A DNA stretch of 64,000 bases from Lachnospiraceae bacterium (GTDB taxonomy: Bacteria > Bacillota > Clostridia > Lachnospirales > Lachnospiraceae): NCBI GenBank assembly GCA_910575605.1, contig CAJTEW010000005.1, positions 62,001 to 126,000 on the forward strand. Direction: 5' to 3'. A model generated the notes under the pieces. That model did no database searches and was not told the origin of the DNA. It worked only from the letters and a program-made list of their open reading frames with translations. This document shows positions 9,130-17,460 of the stretch, piece after piece. Position 1 is the first letter of the stretch; each line of letters opens with the position of its first letter. Both the position numbers and the translations under genes were made by a program.

Positions 9130-9186
9130 ATCTATTATTAACATTTTACAAGTAATTCATTAATTAAGAAAGGATATAATTTCTCC

Positions 9187-9669
9187 ATGGTACGTAGAAA
9201 CAGAGCAAGATCATCAAGCCTATTTTTAATGGAACTGATAATTGCAATTCTTTTTTTCTCCGCTTCAAGCGCTGTCTGTGTAGAATTTTTTGTGAAATCA
9301 CACCTGATGAGCAATGATTCTAATGCTTTAAATCATGCTGTAAATGAATGTACAGGTGCCGCAGAGATTATTAATACTGCAGACAGCGTAGAAAACAGTG
9401 TAAATATGATGAAGCGGCTGTATCCTAATGGTAGTTATCCTGATATTCAAACTGATATGAAATATGCTGATATTACAATTTACTATAATGATACCTTTTC
9501 CCAATGTATCAGCCAGGATGCCATATATACGTTTACTTTGCATATGGAACTTAAGGATCAGATGGTAGAGGCGGATATGCAGATAGTCTCTTCTGATTCA
9601 GGGACAAATATATATGAACTATCAACAAAGCATCATATAGCAAGGAGGACCGGTTATGAAGAAAGATAA
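9187..9669 (+). CDS. Type IV prepilin-like protein
   Basis: Protein of 160 residues starting with a short basic leader (MVRRNRARSSS), then LFLMELIIAILFF. If cleavage falls between Ser11 and Leu12, a Glu sits at +5 (Glu16), the hallmark of type IV pilins. Ser at -1 instead of Gly is unusual. The hydrophobic helix is followed by a small globular domain (ECTGAAEII, YNDTFSQ). It is the best pilin candidate in the operon. No prepilin peptidase gene is seen in the window. The start is set by AAAGGAT. Confidence 0.7.
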   Translation: MVRRNRARSSSLFLMELIIAILFFSASSAVCVEFFVKSHLMSNDSNALNHAVNECTGAAEIINTADSVENSVNMMKRLYPNGSYPDIQTDMKYADITIYYNDTFSQCISQDAIYTFTLHMELKDQMVEADMQIVSSDSGTNIYELSTKHHIARRTGYEER

Positions 9670-10162
9670 GGAACAGTCTTCTTTTGTAAATATTGGCTCG
9701 TCCTCTTTATTAATTGTTTTTTTAGTATTATGTCTTGCAACTTTTTCCATACTTTCACTTTCAAGTGCAAAAAGCGACTATACCTTAAGTGAAAGGCTTG
9801 CTGAACATAAAAACCAATATTATGAGGCCTCTTTAAAAGCAGAATCTGTCTTAGATAAAGTTGATGCTACATTAGAAGAAACAGCAGTCCAAAAAAAGGA
9901 AGAATATATAAAAGCTATAACAAAAAAATTTGACAAAACTCAGGTTGACGGAATTACTCTCTCCTGTAGTCTGCAAGAGGAAGAACTTATCATTTCCTAT
10001 CAGGTACCTGCCGGTGAAAAGCAGATTCTTAATGTTGAGCTTGTGGTGACAGATTATCAAAACCATGAAAATTATTACAAAATACAAAAATGGCAAATAA
10101 ATTCTACCGGTACATGGAAGGGTGATAATAACTTAAACCTTATGCCGGTCGTAAAAGAATAG
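9656..10162 (+). CDS. Minor-pilin-like membrane protein (PilX/GspK/ComGG-like topology)
   Basis: Protein of 168 residues that overlaps the previous gene by 14 bases and has a strong AAGGAGG site. After a short polar leader ending VNIG it has SSSLLIVFLVLCLATFSIL, a pilin-like hydrophobic helix without Glu at +5, followed by a long amphipathic region (SERLAEHKNQYYEASLKAES) and a small C-terminal domain. This resembles the tip subunits of type II secretion and pilus systems. The role is inferred from topology and operon position. Confidence 0.55.
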   Translation: MKKDKEQSSFVNIGSSSLLIVFLVLCLATFSILSLSSAKSDYTLSERLAEHKNQYYEASLKAESVLDKVDATLEETAVQKKEEYIKAITKKFDKTQVDGITLSCSLQEEELIISYQVPAGEKQILNVELVVTDYQNHENYYKIQKWQINSTGTWKGDNNLNLMPVVKE

Positions 10163-10181
10163 ATAAAGGAGTTCTTAAAAT

Positions 10182-11237
10182 ATGAGTTTAAATGAAATTT
10201 TGGATCAGGCAATTAAAGAACAAGCATCTGATGTATTTATTGTTGCCGGCCTTCCGGTATCTTTTCGAAAAAACGGTGTTATCTGCCAAACCAGCGATGT
10301 AAAGCTGCTTCCAAAAGACACGGAGGAATTATTAACTAATATCTATGAACAGGCGGGACAGAGAAATATCAATATTCTGCATGAGGAAGGGGACGATGAT
10401 TTTTCCTTTGCCATACCCGGACTGTCTCGTTTCCGTGTCAGTGCTTACAAACAAAGAGGTGCATTATCAGCAGTTATCCGTATCATTACCTTTAACCTGC
10501 CCGCATTTAATGAATTGGGACTTCCAGAGCATATTATTCATTTGGGAGACGGCGGCAAAGGAATGATTCTTGTAACTGGACCTGCGGGAAGCGGAAAGTC
10601 CACTACACTTGCCTGCATCATCAATCAGATAAATAAAAGTCAGCATAAGCACATTATAACGCTTGAAGATCCTCTGGAGTATCTTCATCGTCATGAACAG
10701 AGTATTGTAAGCCAGCGGGAAATAAATGTTGATACAGAGAATTATGTAACTGCACTGCGGGCTGCACTGCGCCAAAGTCCGGATGTTATTCTTCTCGGCG
10801 AAATGCGCGACTATGAAACAATTACGGTTGCCATGACAGCAGCTGAGACAGGTCATCTTCTACTGTCTACGCTGCACACAATCGGTGCCGCCAATACTAT
10901 TGACCGTATTATAGACGTATTTCCCGCAAACCAGCAGCGCCAGATAGGCATCCAACTTTCCATGGCATTAACCGCTGTTATATCCCAGCAGCTTGTACCA
11001 ACCGTAGACGGAAAGGTAACTCCCGCGCTGGAGATTATGACTGTTACACCTGCAATTAGAAATATGATACGTGATAATAAAGTTCATCAGATTGACGGAA
11101 TTATATATTCCTCAATGAAAGAAGATATGATTTCTATGGATGGAAGTCTTCTAAATCTTTATAAACAAGGCAGAATTACGAAAGATACTGCATTAAAGTA
11201 TGCAACCAATCCTGATATGCTTGGAAAAAAATTATAG
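10182..11237 (+). CDS. PilT-type ATPase of a type IV pilus/secretion system
   Basis: Hexameric AAA-type secretion ATPase of 351 residues. Walker A is GPAGSGKS at residues 133-140. An Asp box, a Walker B-like segment (DVILLGEMRD) and a His box (HLLLSTLHT) follow. The motif AIRNMIRDNK near the C-terminus is the AIRNLIRE signature of retraction ATPases, so PilT is a better label than PilB or GspE. No separate assembly ATPase is visible, so this single motor may do both jobs, or the assembly ATPase lies elsewhere. It is the last gene of the operon. Confidence 0.93.
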   Translation: MSLNEILDQAIKEQASDVFIVAGLPVSFRKNGVICQTSDVKLLPKDTEELLTNIYEQAGQRNINILHEEGDDDFSFAIPGLSRFRVSAYKQRGALSAVIRIITFNLPAFNELGLPEHIIHLGDGGKGMILVTGPAGSGKSTTLACIINQINKSQHKHIITLEDPLEYLHRHEQSIVSQREINVDTENYVTALRAALRQSPDVILLGEMRDYETITVAMTAAETGHLLLSTLHTIGAANTIDRIIDVFPANQQRQIGIQLSMALTAVISQQLVPTVDGKVTPALEIMTVTPAIRNMIRDNKVHQIDGIIYSSMKEDMISMDGSLLNLYKQGRITKDTALKYATNPDMLGKKL

Positions 11238-11243
11238 AAGGCC

Positions 11244-11280
11244 CGCCGGGGAGAAGTATGTAAAAATACTCCTCCCTAAT
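11244..11280 (+). terminator. Possible terminator after the pilT-like gene
   Basis: GGGGAGAAGTAT and ATACTCCTCCC can pair around a short A-rich loop, followed by TAATTTATATTTTG. The U-run is weak. It separates the pilus-type operon from the flagellin gene. Confidence 0.45.
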
Positions 11281-11315
11281 TTATATTTTGTAAAGATTAG
11301 TTCATTAGTAATACT

Positions 11316-11342
11316 TAATATAAATGTTGAATATGTCGATAT
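11316..11342 (+). promoter_or_regulatory. Sigma-28 (SigD/FliA)-like promoter of the flagellin gene
   Basis: TAAT (11316-11319), a 15-nt spacer, then GTCGATAT (11335-11342). This differs at one base in each box from the Firmicutes SigD consensus TAAA-N15-GCCGATAT. It lies 38 nt upstream of the flagellin start. It fits late flagellar gene control and is independent of the pilus-type operon. Confidence 0.72.
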
Positions 11343-11380
11343 ATTATTAATGCGATTTATATAAGAAAGAGGTGAAGTTT

Positions 11381-13258
11381 GTGAGAATACAGCATAATAT
11401 TTTATCCTTGAATGTTCATAGAAATTTAAGCGGAACTAATGGGGCTCTTGCAAAAGATCTGGAAAAGCTTAGTTCAGGATATAAAATTAATCGTGCCGGT
11501 GATGACGCAGCAGGACTCGCTATATCTGAAAAGATGAGAGCGCAGATAACAGGCATAAACCAGGCAAAGCAGAATGCAGATGATGGAATATCTCTAATAC
11601 AGACTGTAGAAGGTGCTATGACAGAAGTACATTCAATGCTTAATCGTATGATAGAGCTTTCAGTTTTATCCGCTAACGGAACATATTCTGATTCGCAGCG
11701 CGGCATGATAGATGAGGAAATGCAACAGTTAAAAACAGAAATAGAACGTATTGGAAAGACCTCTTCTTTTAATGGAGTTAAACTGTTTCCAGAAAACGGA
11801 CTCTTAAGTTCTCAAAGTAATATGACTACATATGGAATTACTTTGGATCTCTCTAATCGCATTTGTGAAGTAAACTATATTAACGGCGCTGGAACACTAT
11901 CTCCTTCTAGTACAGGTAGAACTTCTGGCCATGATGCTCTTATTGAAAAGATTTCTACAGAATATTTTCCGAATGCTATCAGTCAGATATTCGATGCATT
12001 TCCCTCATTAAAGTCAGCAGTTGGAACCGATAAGATTGGAATGGAGCTTCATGTAGGCAGCATAGATGGATCAGGCGGTATGTTGGCATATGCACAATTT
12101 TCGTTTTATTCACAGGGCAAACCTTTTAAACTAATGATAAGAGTTGATTCTGCAGATTTTTCAAATGATTCAATTAAGGATGGAAGTGCAGATGTCAGCA
12201 AATTAGAATCTACCATTGCTCATGAATTAATGCATTCTGTAATGCAATACACAATGACTGACGGCATGAGCGGCCGAAACGGAGCGACAAAATATCCTGA
12301 TTGGTTTACAGAAGGAACCGCGCAGCTTTCAGGCGGCGGATTTCCTACCAACTGGAATCGTGAGCTGGAACAAATAGCTAAACAGCTTACCAGCGAAAAC
12401 GATGCTTCAAAAGATACAGCAATTGGAAATTATTTAAAAAAATACACTGTAGCTGGACGTCCTTACGGACATGGTTATCTGGCCAGCGCTTATATTGGTT
12501 ATCTGGCTAGTGGAAAAACATCAGTTACAGGGCAGTCTATTGCAGAGGGAATGGATAAAATATTCGATGACCTTATAAATAAAAATTCCGGATTATATAC
12601 TGCAATATCAAAATATACTGGTATTAAAAGTTATTCTGCATTAGAACAATTATTTAGTAAACCTGATAAGGATTTAGTTGAATTTGTGAGAAAGCTTGCT
12701 TTTAATTCAAAAAATGGAGCAGGTTCTGTTATAACTGCCAACCTGAGTGATGGAGGTTCTTCTATTATAGGGGATACCGTAACAACAAATCAGGCATTTC
12801 ATGTTGTTGACAAAGCTATTGTTCCTGATCCTCCCGAAGGTGTTTTTGGAAGCCCTACAAGCCTTCAATTAATGGTTGGAGAAGAAAACAGTATGTATAA
12901 CGTTATCAATGTAGAATTATTCCAAATGAATACTAATGCTCTTGAGCTTACAGATATGAATGTTTCAACACAAGAGAATGCCCGCAGTGCAATAAAAAGT
13001 GTAAATTCTGCAATTGATAAAGTAAGCTCCATACGCAGCTACTATGGTGCACTTCAAAACCGTTTGGAGCATACTGTTTCTTATCTTGATAACATGGGAG
13101 AAAACCTTACAGCCTCAGAGTCTCGTATACGAGATACAGACATGGCAAAATATATGATGGGTTATGTGCGTAACCAGATCTTACTGCAAAGTGGGCAGGC
13201 AATGCTTGCACAGGCAAATCAACAGCCCTCTTCTATTCTTCAATTATTAAATGCATAA
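11381..13258 (+). CDS. Flagellin with internal zinc metalloprotease domain (flagellinolysin type)
   Basis: Protein of 625 residues. Residues 1-145 are a canonical flagellin N-terminal domain (MRIQHNILSLNVHRNLSG, GDDAAGLAISEKMR), and about the last 100 residues are the flagellin C-terminal domain (ENARSAIKSVNSAI, QSGQAMLAQANQ). Between them is a long insert with HELMH at residues 281-285 and a downstream WFTEGTAQL (E311), the zinc ligands and catalytic Glu of a gluzincin-type peptidase. This is the layout of flagellinolysins, described in Clostridia as proteolytic filament subunits. The GTG start at 11381 is preferred over an upstream in-frame GTG because AGAGGTG lies 7 nt before it and flagellins begin MRI. 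Confidence 0.9.
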   Translation: MRIQHNILSLNVHRNLSGTNGALAKDLEKLSSGYKINRAGDDAAGLAISEKMRAQITGINQAKQNADDGISLIQTVEGAMTEVHSMLNRMIELSVLSANGTYSDSQRGMIDEEMQQLKTEIERIGKTSSFNGVKLFPENGLLSSQSNMTTYGITLDLSNRICEVNYINGAGTLSPSSTGRTSGHDALIEKISTEYFPNAISQIFDAFPSLKSAVGTDKIGMELHVGSIDGSGGMLAYAQFSFYSQGKPFKLMIRVDSADFSNDSIKDGSADVSKLESTIAHELMHSVMQYTMTDGMSGRNGATKYPDWFTEGTAQLSGGGFPTNWNRELEQIAKQLTSENDASKDTAIGNYLKKYTVAGRPYGHGYLASAYIGYLASGKTSVTGQSIAEGMDKIFDDLINKNSGLYTAISKYTGIKSYSALEQLFSKPDKDLVEFVRKLAFNSKNGAGSVITANLSDGGSSIIGDTVTTNQAFHVVDKAIVPDPPEGVFGSPTSLQLMVGEENSMYNVINVELFQMNTNALELTDMNVSTQENARSAIKSVNSAIDKVSSIRSYYGALQNRLEHTVSYLDNMGENLTASESRIRDTDMAKYMMGYVRNQILLQSGQAMLAQANQQPSSILQLLNA

Positions 13259-13277
13259 TACTATAGAAAGGATGATT

Positions 13278-13655
13278 ATGGGAAAAATTTGTGAATATAC
13301 ATGTCCTTCCTGTAACACTATATGGAGTATTCATATTGGTCATGGAATGGAACATGCAATTTTGGAAAATATATTAGATGTATTTCCAACAGAAATTCAA
13401 AAGAAAATAATCTCAGATACAAAAGAAGAACAATTTCCATATTTTGAGTTTAATTATTATCCGGCAGTATGCCATGAATGTCAAAATATAGTTTCTGTCC
13501 CTGTTATTCATTTATACAAATCAGGCCACACATACTCTTCTGTTTGTCCTGATTGTGGCAAACCAGTAGATATTCAAAGTGAAAATATCGGCTTTTTATG
13601 TCCGTTATGTAAAGAAAGCACATTATTATCATTAGAAACTGGAACTTGGGATTAA
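13278..13655 (+). CDS. Small CxxC zinc-ribbon protein
   Basis: Protein of 125 residues with four CxxC pairs (CPSC, CHEC, CPDC, CPLC), enough for two zinc ribbons. The central part is acidic and aromatic, with no enzyme motif. It lies 19 nt behind the flagellin gene and ends in the shared terminator, so it is probably cotranscribed. A role in flagellin handling is only a guess from position. The start at 13278 is preferred over two upstream in-frame ATGs because AGAAAGG is 6 nt away. Confidence 0.7.
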   Translation: MGKICEYTCPSCNTIWSIHIGHGMEHAILENILDVFPTEIQKKIISDTKEEQFPYFEFNYYPAVCHECQNIVSVPVIHLYKSGHTYSSVCPDCGKPVDIQSENIGFLCPLCKESTLLSLETGTWD

Positions 13656-13698
13656 AGAAGTAAAAGCTCTGCCTTTATGACAGAGCTTTTACTTCTTT
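13654..13698. terminator. Bidirectional terminator
   Basis: A perfect 18-bp stem (AAAGAAGTAAAAGCTCTG with its complement) and a 9-nt loop. It overlaps the stop codons of the convergent zinc-ribbon and surface-protein genes. Confidence 0.9.
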
Positions 13699-15565
13699 AA
13701 TTGTATACATTCATTCTATATTTTCTTACTGTGAGACAAATGACTGCTGAAAATACAAACGCTGCTATCCATCCAATTGGAAGTTTATCTCCTGTCTCTG
13801 GAGATGTACTTTCTTTATTCTCCTCGTTTTTCGTCGGACTCTGTGATTCTTCTTTTTCGGAATCTTCTGCATTTTTGACTGTTAATTTTGTTTGTGCCTG
13901 TCCATCTGTATAATGGATTGTAACCGTATGATCTCCTTCTGACAGTGAACTAACATATTCTGACTTTAATGTAATAATTGTTGAACCTGATGCAGCAGTA
14001 TAATTCTCTTTTTCAATCTCTTTTCCATCCATTGATACATTGAGAAATTTATTGAATTCCCCGTCTGCTTTTATAATAATATCCTTATTCTTTCCAATTA
14101 TAATTGTCTGATCTGCGCCCTCAATAATCTTATATACATTTTGATTACTTGATACGGGCTTAAGAGCAGCAATAGCTGCCTCAATTGCTGTTGCATATCC
14201 ATCTACTACATGCTGTTCTCTAATATCCTTTCCTCTTACAACTGCATTTATTGCTTTTTCTACCTCTTCAAAATTTTCATAATCCGCTTTATTTAATGCT
14301 TCCGCTTTTGCAATTGCGCTATCTACTGCACTATAATCTGCATCAGAAAAAACTACATTTCCATTTATATTATCATAAGAGGGAATTCCATTAGACGTAA
14401 TAATTCCTTTGACATTAATGATTCCTCCTCTAGAAGAAATATTGCCTTCTCCTATTTCTGTCATACCCCCAGTAATAGAAATATTTCCATTGGCAAGAAT
14501 ACTATCTGCTGCTTTAACTTGAGAATTCACAATTTCAACAGTATCCTGGCAATAAATTCCTACATCATCTGTTGATTCTGTTTCTACTGATGAATCTTTA
14601 ATTACAGCACTATTCTCTACAAACACAGCCGGCCAATAACCTTTAGCTGTCAATTCCGATGATTCTTTTATTTCCAGATTTACACAGGCAAGCCCATTAT
14701 TCATTTCAGAAGCTGTATTCACTTTAGAATTAGAAACAGTAATCGTAGCTCCTGACAAGGACGGACTATATTTTGAGTTCAAATTTAATTCAGATCCATT
14801 TAAAATCTCTATATTTCCACCAGAAACAGCGGATTGCTCTATGTTTTCTATTGTAAGCCTACTGGAAGAAACTGTTACATTTCCCGTACTTCCAATTCCT
14901 GTATCTATATTTTTTATATAAATATCTGAATTATCCGTTATTGTCAAGGATGCTGTACCTACCATATTTATTCCTTTACTTTCAGGATATAAAGTCGGGC
15001 TACCAGACTGCGTACTAATTTCTATATGTGAATTGCTTATCAGATTATCCTTGTCCCAAACATCAATCGCATAAGCATTTGCATCCCCAATATTACCAAT
15101 TATAAACTGCAAATTTGCATTTTGTATTGTTAATCCACCTTCACGAATATAAATTCCACGACATGAATTCCCGAGAAGTGACTGATCTTGGTTCATATAA
15201 AACGTAAGCCTGCTTCCAGATGTTCCATTTAAACAAAATGGATAGCTGCTTCCAATTCCATAATGAGCATTAATTGTGTTCTCGCCAGCCAATTCAACTG
15301 TAATTCCCTCTTCTTGAATCTCAATTCCATATATAAGAGGATTTCCATTTATATCATTATCAATTACAGCATTCTCAAGTATCAATTTTTTAGACGCCGC
15401 GTCATATCTTGCAGTACCATTTCCACATAAAACCGTTTGATCTGGTGACTGCATAATATTAGCACCGTTTACTATAATACCTCCTTCTGCTGCATCTACT
15501 GACTCTGATTTAAAAATTGACATAAAACAAATTGCCAAAATTGCATAAAATAATTTTCTTTTCAT
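13697..15565 (-). CDS. Sortase-anchored surface protein with beta-helix-like repeats and FIVAR-like domain
   Basis: Cell-wall protein of 622 residues. A signal peptide (FYAILAICFMSIF) leads into about 380 residues rich in short Asn/Ile/Val/Gly strands (for example SSRLTIENIEQSAVSGGNIE), which look like a right-handed beta-helix of the kind used for carbohydrate binding. A helical segment near 390-450 (DYSAVDSAIAKAEALNKADY) resembles a FIVAR or albumin-binding-like module. An Ig-like domain and a Glu/Ser-rich linker follow. SPETG at residues 588-592, a hydrophobic segment and a basic tail form a sortase signal of LPXTG-variant type. The start at 15565 has AAGGA 8 nt upstream. The ligand is unknown. 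Confidence 0.8.
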   Translation of the reverse strand: MKRKLFYAILAICFMSIFKSESVDAAEGGIIVNGANIMQSPDQTVLCGNGTARYDAASKKLILENAVIDNDINGNPLIYGIEIQEEGITVELAGENTINAHYGIGSSYPFCLNGTSGSRLTFYMNQDQSLLGNSCRGIYIREGGLTIQNANLQFIIGNIGDANAYAIDVWDKDNLISNSHIEISTQSGSPTLYPESKGINMVGTASLTITDNSDIYIKNIDTGIGSTGNVTVSSSRLTIENIEQSAVSGGNIEILNGSELNLNSKYSPSLSGATITVSNSKVNTASEMNNGLACVNLEIKESSELTAKGYWPAVFVENSAVIKDSSVETESTDDVGIYCQDTVEIVNSQVKAADSILANGNISITGGMTEIGEGNISSRGGIINVKGIITSNGIPSYDNINGNVVFSDADYSAVDSAIAKAEALNKADYENFEEVEKAINAVVRGKDIREQHVVDGYATAIEAAIAALKPVSSNQNVYKIIEGADQTIIIGKNKDIIIKADGEFNKFLNVSMDGKEIEKENYTAASGSTIITLKSEYVSSLSEGDHTVTIHYTDGQAQTKLTVKNAEDSEKEESQSPTKNEENKESTSPETGDKLPIGWIAAFVFSAVICLTVRKYRMNVYN

Positions 15566-15801
15566 TACTTTGTTCCTTTCTAACACTTAGATAATTGTGG
15601 TGTAATGTTATATTTTTTAATGTATATTACGCCGCAAGGAATCAAAGTAATCTGTCATAATTTAATTCCTAATATAATATGGCATATAGAAAATTATATC
15701 ATATAAAATTAAAATAAAAAAGATTTTTTCTAACAAAAAATTAAGAATTTTTAGATTACTATTTTTTTATAACAATGGTTCCTGCCATCCTGCTAAAAAA
15801 C

Positions 15802-16215
15802 CTATACAACCATAATTAAAGTACCTGCACCTATTAAAATACATCCAATTATTGATTTTGCTGTAAATTCCTCATGTAAAAATGCAAAAGCTAAAATCAA
15901 TGTAATGATAACACTCAATTTGTCAATCGGCACAACTTTTGATGCCTTACCTATTTGTAATGCTTTGTAATAGCATAGCCATGATCCTCCTGTTGCAAGA
16001 CCAGATAAAATCAGAAACAGCCAGCTTTTTTTACTTATTTCCGATATTCCATTTTGGGCATGAACCAGAAACACCATCCCCCATGCCATAATTACCACTA
16101 CTGCTGTCCTAATAGCTGTTGCCAGATTGGAATTAACACCTTCTATTCCAACCTTAGCCAGTATTGTTGTAAGCGCTGCAAAAACTGCAGATAATAACGC
16201 AAAAATAAACCACAT
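15802..16215 (-). CDS. EamA-family small membrane transporter
   Basis: Protein of 137 residues with four to five hydrophobic helices (MWFIFALLSAVFAALTTILA at the N-terminus, ending SIIGCILIGAGTLIMVV). It is a single-repeat member of the drug/metabolite transporter superfamily, about half the length of two-repeat EamA proteins, and may work as a dimer. The start at 16215 is preferred because AGAGG precedes it and the helix begins at once. It starts 13 nt after the CrcB stop, so it may be cotranscribed. The substrate is unknown. Confidence 0.85.
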   Translation of the reverse strand: MWFIFALLSAVFAALTTILAKVGIEGVNSNLATAIRTAVVVIMAWGMVFLVHAQNGISEISKKSWLFLILSGLATGGSWLCYYKALQIGKASKVVPIDKLSVIITLILAFAFLHEEFTAKSIIGCILIGAGTLIMVV

Positions 16216-16228
16216 ATTCTTACCTCTG

Positions 16229-16792
16229 TCACTGTAACTTTCCGTTAACTCCCTGACCTGCAAATACAGCCAATACTCCTAACACAATACTCAGTGCAGC
16301 ATAAACGGCTGCCAGATACGTCTTTCCATCCTTCATTAAATCTGTTGTCTCCAGTGCAAAGGAAGAATATGTTGTAAAACCGCCGCATATTCCAACCTTC
16401 AAAAATAGTATGAGTTTTGGATTAAAAAGATCTGTTTTCATACCTAGTGCAGACACAATTCCAATCAGAAAACAACCGGTTATATTTATTATAAATGTTT
16501 TGATTGGAAATATACATACCTCTTTTATCGGAATCATTCCTATTAAATACCTACAAACCGCTCCTATAAATCCTCCGGTTCCAACAACAATTTCCTTATA
16601 GGCATCATCATTGACATCATAAGATGATTCCTCTGCTGATACTTTTGGAAAAGGGTCACCTGTTGCTTCTTCCATAGCTTTACGCTTCATCTCTGTATCC
16701 ACATGTACGTAGATTAATGCCGTAGAGAGATTTGCACGGCCGAGCCACTGGGATACCATTGTCAGATCTATCCCATGCTGGTATAGGTTCAT
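16229..16792 (-). CDS. crcB: CrcB/Fluc fluoride channel fused in frame to an integrase tail
   Basis: The open frame of 187 residues has two origins. Residues 1-65 (MNLYQHGIDLTMVSQWLG, ALIYVHVDTEMKRKAMEEA) are the C-terminal end of a tyrosine recombinase, including the conserved Tyr of LIYVH. From about residue 67 to the end is a full-length CrcB (GGFIGAVCRYLIGMIP, GICGGFTTYSSFALE), a fluoride exporter of four helices. No start codon with a ribosome site is seen at the CrcB boundary, so either the fusion is translated or crcB lost its start in a recombination. Integrase coding actually begins near 16804. No fluoride riboswitch is visible upstream. Confidence 0.8.
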   Translation of the reverse strand: MNLYQHGIDLTMVSQWLGRANLSTALIYVHVDTEMKRKAMEEATGDPFPKVSAEESSYDVNDDAYKEIVVGTGGFIGAVCRYLIGMIPIKEVCIFPIKTFIINITGCFLIGIVSALGMKTDLFNPKLILFLKVGICGGFTTYSSFALETTDLMKDGKTYLAAVYAALSIVLGVLAVFAGQGVNGKLQ

Positions 16793-16812
16793 GGAACGGC
16801 TAGACCTGCAAT

Positions 16813-17460
16813 TTATTCATCATCTATCGCAAACACACCAATGGTCACTTCCTCCAGCACATCTAAAAGTACCCTTACCGTATCCAGTGATGTAAGCATC
16901 GTAATATTGTTCTGTGTTGCCGTACTTCAGATTGCCGCACCATCTTCATAATGAATACCGCGATTACAGTTCCATAATTCTACACACGAATACCAGAAGC
17001 AATCATGGCTTTATACATTGCCCTGTGAAGTTTCTTAAAATGGCATCAATTTCTACGGCTGTCTTTAAATAATGACGCAGATGTTCTTCCTTTGCCACAA
17101 TCTGCATAGCTCTTCCGCCGAACACGAAGCTTGGACGCACTAATACCGGATAGCCGATCTCCTCTGCTGCTTTTACACCATCTTCAATACATGTCACAGC
17201 CTGTCCTTTTGGCTTCGGGATAGCAAGCTCTGACAGCAGGTTCTCAAAAGCATCTCTGTTTTCAGACTTCTCAATGGCCGCACAATCTGTACCGAAGAGC
17301 TTTACCCCTCTTTCTTCTAATGGTTTCGCCAAATTAATTGCAGTCTGCCCGCCCAAAGATACGATAACCCCATCTGGTTTTTCCATCTCAATCACATTCA
17401 TGACATCTGGAACGTACCAGCTTTCTTGTATCAATCCCGTAGATACCTGGTATCTTATAT
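16813..17460 (-). pseudogene. carB: Carbamoyl-phosphate synthase large subunit remnants
   Basis: Two separated pieces survive. From about 17420 down to 17015 the frame reads PDVMNVIEMEKPDGVIVSLGGQT and onward to LVRPSFVFGGRAMQIVAKE, the start of the second synthetase half of CarB. After AILRNFTGQCIKP the frame is lost, and a C-terminal MGS-like tail (MLTSLDTVRVLLDVLEEV, ending FAIDDE at 16813) remains. Well over half of the roughly 1070 residues are deleted. The 5' side joins a truncated carA out of frame. It is non-functional. Confidence 0.85.

Noticed and set aside
16793-17000. A fluoride riboswitch in front of crcB
   Set aside because: The upstream DNA is integrase and carB coding sequence, with no recognisable riboswitch fold.
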